From positions 62,001-126,000 of the forward strand of contig JABLXQ010000038.1 of NCBI GenBank assembly GCA_013178375.1: DNA of 64,000 nt. The letters are read 5' to 3'. The notes beneath the pieces were generated by a model. That model was not told where the DNA came from, searched no databases, and worked only from the letters and a program-made list of their open reading frames with translations. Source of the stretch: Gammaproteobacteria bacterium. Its GTDB lineage: Bacteria > Pseudomonadota > Gammaproteobacteria > Pseudomonadales > Ketobacteraceae. The position numbers were made by a program, and so were the translations under genes. Positions 44,806 to 53,282 of the stretch are shown one piece after another; position 1 is the first letter of the stretch; each line of letters starts with the position of its first letter.

Positions 44806-45264
44806 ATGAGAGCGATGATCATGTTGTTGGGACTGCTGGCCAGCAGCGCCGCGCTGGCGGAAGACAAGGTGTACATGCTCGGCAAGCTGAAAGTGAAAGA
44901 CAGCACCTATGTGTCGGCGGTGTTTTTTCACGACCCTGCCGTGAATACGATTGCGATCTGCGAAAAGGAAGTCATGTACGGACGCAACGGGCAGTGGCAG
45001 TATTTTGCTCACCTGGTGCATAAGGCGCAGGGTGTTTCCCTGACGATGGATTATGTCTGCCGCAGTACCGCCAATCCGATTTCAATCTGGCAGCCGAAGG
45101 ATCGTTACGATTACGTCTATCTGGTGGATATCCGCAATGACGGCCTGAAAGTGACGGAGTTCGATACCTACGCCGATTGCGTCGGCAGTCTGAAGAAAAA
45201 CCGCACGCCCGAAACCTTCGATTATTTCTGCGCGAAGGCGAACCAGACGTTTTCGAAACCCTGA
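44806..45264 (+). CDS. Secreted or periplasmic protein of unknown function
   Basis: This 152-residue protein begins with a signal peptide (MRAMIMLLGLLASSAALA, cleavage before ED). The mature part is about 134 residues with four Cys (in ICEKE, YVCRST, ADCVGS and YFCAKA), which could form disulfides. I do not recognise the family. A weak site (AAGGGTG) precedes the ATG at 44806; the longer in-frame start would lie inside the yciO stop region. Confidence 0.7.
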   Translation: MRAMIMLLGLLASSAALAEDKVYMLGKLKVKDSTYVSAVFFHDPAVNTIAICEKEVMYGRNGQWQYFAHLVHKAQGVSLTMDYVCRSTANPISIWQPKDRYDYVYLVDIRNDGLKVTEFDTYADCVGSLKKNRTPETFDYFCAKANQTFSKP

Positions 45265-45315
45265 GTCCGTGACAGGAAGGGCGGCTGTCCCCTCCTGCCG
45301 GATTCCATCTGTTCG

Positions 45316-45552
45316 TTACTGCAGGGCTTCGATCGGGGCGCCGAAGTTGATGTGAAACACATCGCCGTCGATGGCCAGTGCTGGCACGGATTTCACACCC
45401 AGTTTCAGCGCTTCCGGCAAACGCGATTTGCTTTCTCCCAGGTGCACGATTTCAACCTGATATTGACCCGGGTTCAGCGCGTGCGCCAGTTTCTGTTCTG
45501 CGTCAACGCACACGGGGCAGCCAGCGTGATAAAAAACGGCTTTCGATTTCAT
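45316..45552 (-). CDS. Thioredoxin/glutaredoxin-like protein with CPVC motif
   Basis: This 78-residue single-domain thioredoxin-fold protein has a CPVC active site in the first turn (AVFYHAGCPVCVDAEQKLAH) and the cis-proline segment KSVPALAIDG. The short length and the SVPA loop point to the glutaredoxin/NrdH-like end of the family. It is divergent from an HxlR regulator gene, which suggests redox- or electrophile-linked control. Confidence 0.88.
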   Translation of the reverse strand: MKSKAVFYHAGCPVCVDAEQKLAHALNPGQYQVEIVHLGESKSRLPEALKLGVKSVPALAIDGDVFHINFGAPIEALQ

Positions 45553-45595
45553 ACAGTCTTCCTTTTTTGCCAGGTTAACTTTAGGTTTGATTGAG

Positions 45596-45614
45596 GTGCC
45601 GTTTCATTCGGCAC
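45596..45614. promoter_or_regulatory. Inverted repeat in the trx-like/HxlR divergent promoter (site 1)
   Basis: GTGCCG-TTTCATT-CGGCAC is a perfect 6-bp palindrome with a 7-base spacer between the divergent genes. HxlR proteins bind such repeats as dimers, so it is an operator candidate. Confidence 0.5.
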
Positions 45615-45673
45615 AGGTGCACTTTACGAATCGGATGCCAGCGCCAACAGTCGGCACTTTTCGGTGGGGTAGG

Positions 45674-45685
45674 CACCTTTTGGTG
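45674..45685. promoter_or_regulatory. Inverted repeat in the trx-like/HxlR divergent promoter (site 2)
   Basis: CACC-TTTT-GGTG is a second palindrome in the same region, flanked by other GGCAC-TTTT-like half-sites. It lies about 30 bases before the HxlR gene start. Confidence 0.4.
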
Positions 45686-45716
45686 TAAATTGGCGTTAAT
45701 GAAGGAAAAAATAAAA

Positions 45717-46028
45717 ATGCAGAGAAGTCGGTCGGAATACACGCGGCTGGAAGATGTGATCGGCTGCAAGTGGTCGGTGTCAGTGTTACTGGCAGTGGGG
45801 CAGGGCGTTTGCCGGCCCGGTGCGCTGGAGCGGCATATCGAGGGCATTTCCACCAAGGTGCTCAGCGAGCGTTTGCGTAAACTCAGCGCTTACGGCCTGC
45901 TGGAAAAACGGGTTTATCCTGAAGTGCCGCCGCGCACGGAATATCAGCTGACGCCGCTGGGAATTCGCCTGGCGGAGATTATCAGCCAGATCCAGCAGCT
46001 GGACCCTCGTACTGTGTCCTCACGCTAG
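45717..46028 (+). CDS. HxlR-family transcriptional regulator
   Basis: This is a 103-residue winged-helix protein from ATG 45717 (MQRSRSEYTRL), which has an AAGGA site ten bases upstream; ATG 45699 is an alternative. The HxlR pattern is visible as DVIGCKWSVSVLLAVGQG, ISTKVLSERLRKLSAYGLLE and the wing PPRTEYQLTPLG. The Cys in IGCKW is at the place where redox- or aldehyde-sensing HxlR proteins carry their reactive Cys. The thioredoxin-like gene is divergent. Confidence 0.88.
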   Translation: MQRSRSEYTRLEDVIGCKWSVSVLLAVGQGVCRPGALERHIEGISTKVLSERLRKLSAYGLLEKRVYPEVPPRTEYQLTPLGIRLAEIISQIQQLDPRTVSSR

Positions 46029-46120
46029 ACGTGACTGCGGCCCCGTCATGCAACGGAATCCGGGGTTGGCGTTTTTCTTTGTTCCGGCTGGTCCGGGTAA
46101 CTGATAGCAGGGAACAGATC

Positions 46121-47899
46121 GTGGACACGGAACAGCAGAATCGCACTCTCGACACCACTCTCAATCCCACTCTCAATCCAGGCCTGCCCCTGCCCACCGT
46201 CCAGACCGGCTGGTTGCGCTGGCTGCCGGGGCTGTTGATGCTCAAAAATTACCAGCGCGCTTGGTTCCGGCAGGATCTGTTTGCCGGCTTGGTGCTGGTG
46301 TCCATGCTGGTGCCAGTGGGCATTGCCTATGCCGAAGCGTCCGGGGTACCGGGCATTTACGGCCTTTACGCCACTATCGTGCCGCTGCTGGCCTATGCGC
46401 TGTTTGGTCCCAGTCGCATTCTGGTGCTGGGGCCGGATTCGGCGCTGGCCGCGCTGATTTTGTCGGTGGTGTTGCCGCTGTCCGGTGGTGACCCGATGAA
46501 GGCGTTGACCCTGGCCAGCATGATGGCGGTGGTGGCCGGGCTGGTCTGCATTGTGGCGGGACTGGTGAAGCTGGGATTCATCACCGAATTGCTGTCCAAA
46601 CCGATCCGTTACGGCTACATGAACGGGATTGCCTTCACGGTTCTGATCAGCCAGATGCCGAAACTGTTTGGCGTGTCGATTGACAGCGAAGGCCCGTTAC
46701 AGGATATCTGGCATCTGGGGCAGGCCGTGTTCACGGGCCAGTTCAACGTTTATTCCCTTGCGGTGGGTGGTGGCACCCTCGCCATCATCCAGTTGTTCAA
46801 GCGTTTCGAGAAAGTGCCGGTGATTCTATTTGCCGTGGTGCTGGCGACCCTGGCAGTGCAGTTTCTGGATCTGGATGGTCAGGGGGTCAAGGTGCTGGGC
46901 CAGTTGCCGCAGGGCCTGCCGTCGTTTGCGTTGCCCTGGCTCAGCGGCGTGGATCTGGCCACCGTGGTGCTGGGTGGCTGTGCTGCCGCGCTGGTGGCCT
47001 TTGCGGATACCAGCGTGTTGTCGCGCACCTATGCAGCCCGCACCCGCGTTTACGTGGACCCGAATCAGGAAATGGTGGGGCTGGGCGTCGCCAATCTGGC
47101 GGCCGGTTTTTTTCAGGGCTTTCCCATCAGCAGCAGTTCCTCCCGGACGCCGGTAGCAGAAGCCGCCGGTTCCAAAACCCAGGTCACCGGTATTATTGGT
47201 GCGCTGGGGGTGGCAGCTTTGCTGCTGCTGGCGCCCAATCTGATGGAATACCTGCCTAACAGTGCCCTGGCTGCCGTGGTGATCGCCGCTGCGCTCGGCC
47301 TGTTCGAGTTTGCCGATCTGCGCCGCATCTTCCGCATCCAGCAGTGGGAGTTCTGGCTGTCGCTGACCTGCTTTGCCGGCGTGGCGATTTTCGGCGCTGT
47401 GCCGGGCATCTGCATTGCGGTGGTGCTGGCGGTGATCGAATTCCTGTGGGATGGCTGGCGTCCGCACTATGCGGTGCTGGGCCGGGCGGATGGCGTGCGT
47501 GGCTACCATGATGTGACGCGTTACCCCCACGCGCGCCGCGTGCCGGGCCTGCTGCTGTTCCGCTGGGATGCGCCGCTGTTTTTCGCCAATGCCGAGCTGT
47601 TCCAGCAGCGGGTGCTGCAATCCATCGGCGAGGCGCCTGATCGCATCCGCCGCGTGGTGGTGACTGCCGAGCCGGTGACCAGTGTGGATGTCACCTCCGC
47701 CGATATGCTGCGGGAACTGGCGGACATCCTGCATCAGAGCGGCATTGAGCTGCATTTTGCGGAAATGAAAGACCCGGTGAAGGACAAACTGGTGCGTTTT
47801 GAGCTGATGGATCAGCTGGGCGAGGCTATTTTCCATCCCACGGTGGGCGCTGCGGTGGACGATTATCTGCGCGATCACCAAGTGGACTGGATACCCTGA
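46121..47899 (+). CDS. SulP-family anion transporter with STAS domain
   Basis: This is a 592-residue protein from GTG 46121, which has an AGGGA site; a longer frame opens at 46031. The SulP core begins at about residue 45 (FRQDLFAGLVLVSMLVPVGI, AYAEASGVPGIYGLYATIVP) and has about 12 membrane helices. A C-terminal STAS domain ends it (VVTAEPVTSVDVTSADMLRE). It moves sulfate, bicarbonate or dicarboxylates; the substrate is unknown. It is close in form to DauA-type transporters. Confidence 0.92.
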   Translation: MDTEQQNRTLDTTLNPTLNPGLPLPTVQTGWLRWLPGLLMLKNYQRAWFRQDLFAGLVLVSMLVPVGIAYAEASGVPGIYGLYATIVPLLAYALFGPSRILVLGPDSALAALILSVVLPLSGGDPMKALTLASMMAVVAGLVCIVAGLVKLGFITELLSKPIRYGYMNGIAFTVLISQMPKLFGVSIDSEGPLQDIWHLGQAVFTGQFNVYSLAVGGGTLAIIQLFKRFEKVPVILFAVVLATLAVQFLDLDGQGVKVLGQLPQGLPSFALPWLSGVDLATVVLGGCAAALVAFADTSVLSRTYAARTRVYVDPNQEMVGLGVANLAAGFFQGFPISSSSSRTPVAEAAGSKTQVTGIIGALGVAALLLLAPNLMEYLPNSALAAVVIAAALGLFEFADLRRIFRIQQWEFWLSLTCFAGVAIFGAVPGICIAVVLAVIEFLWDGWRPHYAVLGRADGVRGYHDVTRYPHARRVPGLLLFRWDAPLFFANAELFQQRVLQSIGEAPDRIRRVVVTAEPVTSVDVTSADMLRELADILHQSGIELHFAEMKDPVKDKLVRFELMDQLGEAIFHPTVGAAVDDYLRDHQVDWIP

Positions 47900-47908
47900 A
47901 CGCCGGCT

Positions 47909-47937
47909 TTAGACTTCCCCCCCAATGCCGCTATAAT
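47909..47937 (+). promoter_or_regulatory. Candidate sigma70 promoter of trpS
   Basis: TTAGAC (47909-47914) and TATAAT (47932-47937) are spaced by 17 bases. The -10 is perfect and the -35 fair. Transcription would start near 47944, giving a leader of about 95 bases to trpS. Confidence 0.65.
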
Positions 47938-47948
47938 CGACGTTCTCG

Positions 47949-48002
47949 CACTGGGGCCATCACACCCCGCCATGGCCGTGAGGCCAGGGGACCTCGCCAG
48001 TG
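47949..48002 (+). other. Structured leader of trpS
   Basis: The ends CACTGG (47949) and CCAGTG (47997-48002) can pair, and within them GGCCAT and ATGGCC (47955-47960, 47972-47977) form a perfect stem with an 11-base loop. This gives a nested hairpin between promoter and ribosome binding site. No T-tract or Trp codon run is evident. A role in control is possible but unproven. Confidence 0.4.
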
Positions 48003-48037
48003 ATTGAACCGAATTTTCGCCAAATCAGGAGCTTACC

Positions 48038-49252
48038 TTGAGTTCAGTAGTGTCGGAGCAGCGTGTTCTATCGGGCATGCGCCCCACGGGCAGCCTCCAT
48101 CTGGGTCATTATCACGGTGTACTGAAGAACTGGGTCAAACTGCAGCACGAGTTCGAGTGCTTCTTCTTCGTGGCCGACTGGCACGCCCTTACCACCCACT
48201 ATGAAGATCCGCGCCTGATTGAGGAATCGGTCTGGGAAATGGTGATCGACTGGCTGGCGGCGGGAATCAACCCCGGTTCCGTGACCCTGTTCGTGCAGAG
48301 CCGGGTGCCCGAGCACGCCGAACTGCACCTGCTGCTGTCGATGATGACCCCCCTGGGCTGGCTGGAACGGGTACCCACCTACAAGGACCAGATCGAACAG
48401 CTGAAGGAAAAGGACCTGGCCACCTACGGCTTCCTGGGCTACCCCCTGCTGCAAAGCGCCGACATCCTGATTTACCGCGCGGGTCATGTGCCGGTGGGCG
48501 CCGACCAGGTGTCCCACATCGAACTCACCCGCGAAGTGGCGCGCCGCTTCAACTTCCTGTACGGCCGCGAGCCCGGCTTCGAACAGTTGGTGGAGCAGGC
48601 GATCCAGAAGATGGGGAAAAAGAACGCCAAGCTGTACCGCAACCTGCTCACCAAATACCAGGAGCAGGGCGACGACGAAGCACTGGAAACCGCCCACGCC
48701 CTGGTGCGCGACCAGCAGAACATCACGCTGTCCGACAAGGAACGTCTGCACGGCTATATCGAAGGCGGTGGCAAGGTGATTCTGCCGGAACCCCAGGCAC
48801 TGCTGACGCCCGCATCGAAAATGCCGGGCCTGGACGGGCGCAAGATGTCCAAGTCCTATCACAACACCATCACGATGCGCGACAACGAAGACCAGATCGC
48901 CACCAAGATACGTACCATGCCCACCGACCCGGCCCGGGCGCGTCGTACCGACCCCGGTGATCCCGAGAAATGCCCGGTCTGGCAATGGCACCTGGTGTAT
49001 TCCGACGATGCGTGCAAACAGTGGGTGCAGGAAGGCTGTCGCAGCGCCGGCATCGGCTGCCTCGATTGCAAAAAACCGCTGATCGAAGCGGTGCAGGACG
49101 AACTCAAACCCATCCGCATTCGTGCCCAGGACTATTCCAGCAATCCCGATCTGGTGAAAACCATCGTCGCGGAAGGCTGTGAAAAAGCCCGCGACGCGGC
49201 CCGTTCCACTCTGGAAGAAGTGCGTGAGGCCATGGGCCTGGGATACTTCTGA
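48038..49252 (+). CDS. trpS: Tryptophanyl-tRNA synthetase
   Basis: TrpRS (404 residues) charges tRNA-Trp. Class I signatures are TGSLHLGHYHG (HIGH-like) and KMSKS in DGRKMSKSYHN. In the C-terminal half, the cysteines in KCPVWQW, EGCRSAGIGC and CLDCKK form C-x21-C-x6-C-x2-C. This is very close to the C-x22-C-x6-C-x2-C [4Fe-4S] motif known from Thermotoga TrpRS. The TTG at 48038 is six bases after AGGAG; a GTG at 48050 is an alternative. scpA follows two bases after the stop. Confidence 0.95.
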   Translation: MSSVVSEQRVLSGMRPTGSLHLGHYHGVLKNWVKLQHEFECFFFVADWHALTTHYEDPRLIEESVWEMVIDWLAAGINPGSVTLFVQSRVPEHAELHLLLSMMTPLGWLERVPTYKDQIEQLKEKDLATYGFLGYPLLQSADILIYRAGHVPVGADQVSHIELTREVARRFNFLYGREPGFEQLVEQAIQKMGKKNAKLYRNLLTKYQEQGDDEALETAHALVRDQQNITLSDKERLHGYIEGGGKVILPEPQALLTPASKMPGLDGRKMSKSYHNTITMRDNEDQIATKIRTMPTDPARARRTDPGDPEKCPVWQWHLVYSDDACKQWVQEGCRSAGIGCLDCKKPLIEAVQDELKPIRIRAQDYSSNPDLVKTIVAEGCEKARDAARSTLEEVREAMGLGYF

Positions 49253-49254
49253 TC

Positions 49255-50499
49255 ATGACGATGACGGAACAGGACGGCCTGCTGGAAGACGCGCCGGTGG
49301 CGGAAGCCCCCGCAGCGGATGCTGTGCAGCAGGACGTTTCCCCGCAGGCGGTGGCCACGGCCACGCCCGAGGCGACTCCACCGGAAAACCCGGTGCAGGA
49401 GGAAATGCCTTTTGCGCTGGTATACGGTCAGGCGTTCACCAAGCTGCCGCAGGATCTGTACATTCCGCCGGACGCCCTTGAAGTCATCCTCGAAGCCTTT
49501 GAAGGCCCCCTCGACCTGTTGCTGTACCTGATCAAGCGGCAGAACCTCGACATCCTCGACATTCCGGTGGCGCAGATCACCACGCAGTACATGGAATACG
49601 TCGAGCTGATGAAGAACCTGAACCTGGAGCTGGCGGCGGAATATCTGGTGATGGCCGCGCTGCTGGGGGAAATCAAATCCCGCATGCTGCTGCCGCGCCA
49701 GCCTGGCGAGGAAGAGGAAGAACTCGACCCCCGCGCCGAACTGATCCGCCGCCTGCAGGAATACGAGCGCTACAAGAAAGCCGCCGAGGATATCGAAGTG
49801 ATTCCCCGCGTCGGCCGCGAAATCCACCTGGCTGCCGCCGAACCGCCGCAATACGAACGCCCCAGGACCCACCCGGATGTGGATCTGCGCGAAGTGTTGC
49901 TGGCGCTGCAGGAAGTGCTGCACCGCGCCGACATGTTCGAAAGCCATCAGGTTACCCGGGAAAAACTCTCCACCCGCGAGCGCATGACGCAGGTGCTGGA
50001 GCGTCTGGCCAACGACCGTTTCGTGCCGTTTGTCAGCCTGTTCACTTACGAAGAAGGCCGGCTGGGCGTGGTGGTCACTTTTCTGGCCATCCTGGAACTG
50101 GTGAAGGAATCCCTGATCGAACTGGTGCAGAGCGAGCCCTGCGGTCCGATCCATGTTCGCGCCCGCGCTGCCGCGCATGAAGGCAGTGAGGACGCGGAAT
50201 TTGCCGACGCCGACGCGGATACCGATGTCGACGACGCCTACGAAATCCGCACGCCGGCGCCTGACGCGTTCAGTGTTGACCATGAGGGCATCGAGTTGTC
50301 CGCCGACACCTTGCTGGAAGATACCGGTGGCCCGTTCGATCCTGCGGTGCTGCGATATGTGGAATCCGCCGAAGAATCCAGCACATCCGACCCTGATCGT
50401 TCTGGTCCTGACGCAGTAATCGCAGACGACATAACAGACGCCACTCCAGACGACAACGCAACCGCCGACACCGAAGAGCCCGACGATGTCACTCGATAA
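49255..50499 (+). CDS. scpA: Segregation and condensation protein A
   Basis: ScpA is the kleisin subunit of the SMC-ScpAB chromosome condensation complex. The family core starts about residue 80 (LEAFEGPLDLLLYLIKRQNL) with DIPVAQITTQYMEYVELMK and LELAAEYLVMAALLGEIKSR. At 414 residues it is much longer than typical ScpA. An N-terminal Ala/Pro/Glu-rich leader of about 70 residues and an acidic C-terminal tail (FADADADTDVDDAYEIRTPA onward) account for this. It starts two bases after trpS and overlaps scpB by 14 bases. Confidence 0.93.
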   Translation: MTMTEQDGLLEDAPVAEAPAADAVQQDVSPQAVATATPEATPPENPVQEEMPFALVYGQAFTKLPQDLYIPPDALEVILEAFEGPLDLLLYLIKRQNLDILDIPVAQITTQYMEYVELMKNLNLELAAEYLVMAALLGEIKSRMLLPRQPGEEEEELDPRAELIRRLQEYERYKKAAEDIEVIPRVGREIHLAAAEPPQYERPRTHPDVDLREVLLALQEVLHRADMFESHQVTREKLSTRERMTQVLERLANDRFVPFVSLFTYEEGRLGVVVTFLAILELVKESLIELVQSEPCGPIHVRARAAAHEGSEDAEFADADADTDVDDAYEIRTPAPDAFSVDHEGIELSADTLLEDTGGPFDPAVLRYVESAEESSTSDPDRSGPDAVIADDITDATPDDNATADTEEPDDVTR

Positions 50500-51262
50500 A
50501 GACAAGCTCAAGCGCATTCTCGAAGGCGCCCTGTTCGCCGCCAACCAGCCCATGAATCTGGAGAAGCTGACCGAACTGTTTTACGACGAGGAACGGCCGT
50601 CCACGGAACTGTTCGTGGAAGCGTTGCAGGAATTGCAGCAGGATTATGCCGAGCGCGCCGTCACCCTGAAAGAAGTGGCCAGCGGCTATCGCTTCCAGGT
50701 GAAGGAAGACGTGGGCGAGTGGGTAAGCCGGCTGTGGGAGGAAAAACCCGCGCGCTATTCCCGCGCTCTGCTGGAAACCCTGGCGCTGGTGGCGTATCGC
50801 CAGCCGATCACCCGGGGCGAGATCGAGGAAATCCGCGGCGTGAGCGTCAGCACCCACATCACCCGGACGCTGCTGGAGCGGGAGTGGATTCGTGTCATCG
50901 GTCACCGCGACGTGCCGGGCCGTCCTGCAATGTACGGGACAACACGGACCTTTCTCGACTATTTCAATCTGAAGAATCTGGATGAGCTGCCGTCGCTGGC
51001 GGAAATCCGGGATCTGGACAAAATCAGCGCCGAGCTGGACATGGGGGGGCAGGATCTGCTGCCACCCGATGAGCCGGAGGGCGATGAAGGCATCGCTGAT
51101 GAAGCGATTGCCGATGCCGCCGTTGTGGAAACGCCGGCAGATTTGGAGCCCGCCGTGATGGCGCTGGCTGAGGACACCGCAAACGCGGACACCGACGTTG
51201 AGGTCGGGGTCCAGGACGAACATCTGCACCGCGTGAGCGTGCAGGAAGAATCCAGGGCGTAA
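50486..51262 (+). CDS. scpB: Segregation and condensation protein B
   Basis: ScpB (258 residues) has two winged-helix domains that bind the ScpA kleisin. The N-terminal part (KRILEGALFAANQPMNLEKL) and the second domain (SRALLETLALVAYRQPITRG, SVSTHITRTLLEREWI) are clear, with GRPAMYGTT. After about residue 190 comes an acidic Ala/Asp/Glu-rich tail like that of scpA. It overlaps scpA and is followed by the structured gap before rluB. Confidence 0.93.
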   Translation: MSLDKDKLKRILEGALFAANQPMNLEKLTELFYDEERPSTELFVEALQELQQDYAERAVTLKEVASGYRFQVKEDVGEWVSRLWEEKPARYSRALLETLALVAYRQPITRGEIEEIRGVSVSTHITRTLLEREWIRVIGHRDVPGRPAMYGTTRTFLDYFNLKNLDELPSLAEIRDLDKISAELDMGGQDLLPPDEPEGDEGIADEAIADAAVVETPADLEPAVMALAEDTANADTDVEVGVQDEHLHRVSVQEESRA

Positions 51263-51273
51263 CGGGGTCTACC

Positions 51274-51347
51274 AAATCGCTAACGATTTACAACAGACGT
51301 GGCTTATAGAGCCATAGACAATGGGTGCGTTTCTGCCGCACTCATTG
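51274..51347 (+). other. Run of three hairpins between scpB and rluB
   Basis: Three hairpins follow one another: AAATCG-CTAA-CGATTT (51274-51289), TGGCT-TATAG-AGCCA (51300-51314) and an 11-bp stem at 51319-51347 with one G-U pair (CAATGGGTGCG / CGCACTCATTG). None has a T-tract. It may be a structured rluB leader or a small RNA region. Confidence 0.5.
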
Positions 51348-51406
51348 GACGCTGATGTAATGCTTATTCGCAGATATTTAATTGATTGGCTTAGGTTTCA
51401 AGGGCA

Positions 51407-52246
51407 ATGAGCGAAAAAATTCAGAAGGTGTTGGCGCGGGTCGGACTGGGTTCGCGCCGGGCGATGGAAGACTGGATCGAGGCAGGACGGGTCTCCGTCA
51501 ACGGCAAGGTCGCGCAATTGGGCGATCGGGTTGAAGAGGGCGACGAACTGCGGGTCGATGGCCGCGTCGTCAGCTTTACGGCCGAAGAGGAAAGCATCCG
51601 CCGGGTCATCCTCTATTACAAACCCGAAGGCGAGGTGTGCACCCGCACCGATCCCCAGGGCCGTCCCACGGTATTTGACGCGCTGCCCAAACTGCAGGAT
51701 CAGCGCTGGGTGGCCATCGGCCGCCTCGACATCAACAGCCAGGGTCTGATCCTGTTCACCACCGACGGCGATCTGGCCAACCGCCTGATGCACCCGTCCT
51801 CCAATATCGAGCGCGAGTACGCGGTACGCGTGCACGGACAGGTGACCGAGGAAACTCTCGAAACCCTGAAAACCGGTGTCATGCTGATCGACGGCGAGGC
51901 CCATTTCGACGAGATCGTCGACAGCGGCGGCGAAGGCAGCAACCACTGGTATCACGTCATCCTGCGGGAAGGCCGCAAGCGCGAAGTGCGCCGCATGTGG
52001 GAATCCCAGGGCGTACAGGTGAGCCGCCTGATCCGGGTGCGCTACGGCAACATCCTGCTGCCGCGTAACCTGAAAACCGGCCGTTTCATCGAGCTGGACA
52101 AGGCAGTGATCGACCAGCTGGCAGAATCCTGTGGTGCCGAACTGCGCAAGCGCACTGGTCTGTATGGCCGCGCCAAGGTGCGGTCCGAGCGGGCGGTGGA
52201 CAAGGAAGTGAAGCGGGGCGGATTCCTGCGCCGGCGGCGTTATTGA
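51407..52246 (+). CDS. rluB: 23S rRNA pseudouridine(2605) synthase RluB
   Basis: RluB (279 residues) makes the pseudouridine at 23S rRNA position 2605. It has an N-terminal S4 RNA-binding domain (KIQKVLARVGLGSRRAMEDW) and the RsuA-type catalytic domain with its Asp in IGRLDINSQGLILFTTDGD. The C terminus is basic (KEVKRGGFLRRRRY). The ATG follows AGGGCAATGAG and the gene ends with a strong terminator. Confidence 0.93.
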   Translation: MSEKIQKVLARVGLGSRRAMEDWIEAGRVSVNGKVAQLGDRVEEGDELRVDGRVVSFTAEEESIRRVILYYKPEGEVCTRTDPQGRPTVFDALPKLQDQRWVAIGRLDINSQGLILFTTDGDLANRLMHPSSNIEREYAVRVHGQVTEETLETLKTGVMLIDGEAHFDEIVDSGGEGSNHWYHVILREGRKREVRRMWESQGVQVSRLIRVRYGNILLPRNLKTGRFIELDKAVIDQLAESCGAELRKRTGLYGRAKVRSERAVDKEVKRGGFLRRRRY

Positions 52247-52277
52247 TCGTCAGATTGCTGGAACAGGTGAAATAGAG

Positions 52278-52305
52278 AAGGCCGGAGCAATCCGGCCTTT
52301 TTGCG
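52278..52305. terminator. Bidirectional terminator between rluB and the GGDEF gene
   Basis: A perfect 9-bp stem AAGGCCGGA-GCAA-TCCGGCCTT (52278-52299) is followed by TTTTGCGTTTTTT on the plus strand and preceded by AGAG on the other side. It stands between two convergent genes. Confidence 0.9.
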
Positions 52306-52328
52306 TTTTTTGACGTGGAGAAAACGGC

Positions 52329-53282
52329 TTATTGATTGGCGCAGGCCAGCAACGGTTCAGCCAGCATCACCTGGTTGCGGCCATGCTTTTTGGCCTGGTA
52401 CAGGGCGCGGTCGGCCCGGTCCAGCAGGCTGTCTTTATGTTCGTTGTGACCCAGGCTGGCAAGCCCGACGCTCACCGACACCGGAATCTGCTGGTTGGCA
52501 AAGTGCAGCGCCAGGTGCGCGATATTGCTGCGGATGCGTTCTGCCGTGATCTTGGCGCCGGCCATGTCGGTCTGGCTCAGCAGCACGACAAATTCCTCGC
52601 CACCGAAACGGAAGGTCATGTCAGCGCAGCGGCTGCTGGCCTGGATGGTTTTCGCCACCATCTTCAGCACGTAGTCGCCGGTGACATGTCCGTAGCTGTC
52701 GTTGATTTTCTTGAAGTGGTCCAGATCCAGCACCAGGATCGACAGGGGCTGGTGATAGCGGTTGGCCTGCTCCACTTCGCGGCTCAGTACGCTGTCCAGG
52801 CTGATGCGGTTGCCGGCGCCGGTGAGACCATCGGTCAAGGAAGCGCGCACTGCTTCCAGATAGCGCAGACCATTGCGCAGCGGGCATGCCAGTGCTGTCA
52901 CCAGCCGGTCGAAGCGGCGCAATTCGTCCTCGCTGAAGGGCTGCTTCATGCGGTGCAGGGACAGTTCACCCAGGTAGTCGGTGCGGGTCTGCAGGCGGTA
53001 ATGGGAGGTGTGGCCGGCCACACTGCCCTGGTTGTGTTCAACGTTGTGGGCGCTGTGCTGGTAGCTGAGGCCGTCCAGACTGGCGACGCGCTGCAGTTCG
53101 CGAAAGAACAGGCGCAGGATTTCCGGCAGTTCGATGCTGGTCTGCAGCACGGCGTTCAGGCGGGCAATGGCCAGCGCCTCCAGATTGGCCAGGGACTGTG
53201 GCTCGCGGTACAGGTCCTGGGGATCGTTGGCCAGGCTGGTGGTGTCCAGGTCGACAATGCGCGCGCTGACTTTTGCGCCCAT
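52329..53282 (-). CDS. Diguanylate cyclase (GGEEF)
   Basis: This 317-residue protein starts at ATG 53282 (MGAKVSARIVDL) with GAGAGGAAA upstream; a longer open frame runs to 53549 but has poor coding look. A GAF-like N-terminal domain (about 40-165) precedes the GGDEF domain. The active site is intact as FRFGGEEFVVLL, with LTDGLTGAGNR at the domain start and LDHFKKINDSYGH before it. An inhibitory-site RxxD is not obvious. It makes c-di-GMP from GTP. It is convergent with rluB. Confidence 0.9.
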   Translation of the reverse strand: MGAKVSARIVDLDTTSLANDPQDLYREPQSLANLEALAIARLNAVLQTSIELPEILRLFFRELQRVASLDGLSYQHSAHNVEHNQGSVAGHTSHYRLQTRTDYLGELSLHRMKQPFSEDELRRFDRLVTALACPLRNGLRYLEAVRASLTDGLTGAGNRISLDSVLSREVEQANRYHQPLSILVLDLDHFKKINDSYGHVTGDYVLKMVAKTIQASSRCADMTFRFGGEEFVVLLSQTDMAGAKITAERIRSNIAHLALHFANQQIPVSVSVGLASLGHNEHKDSLLDRADRALYQAKKHGRNQVMLAEPLLACANQ

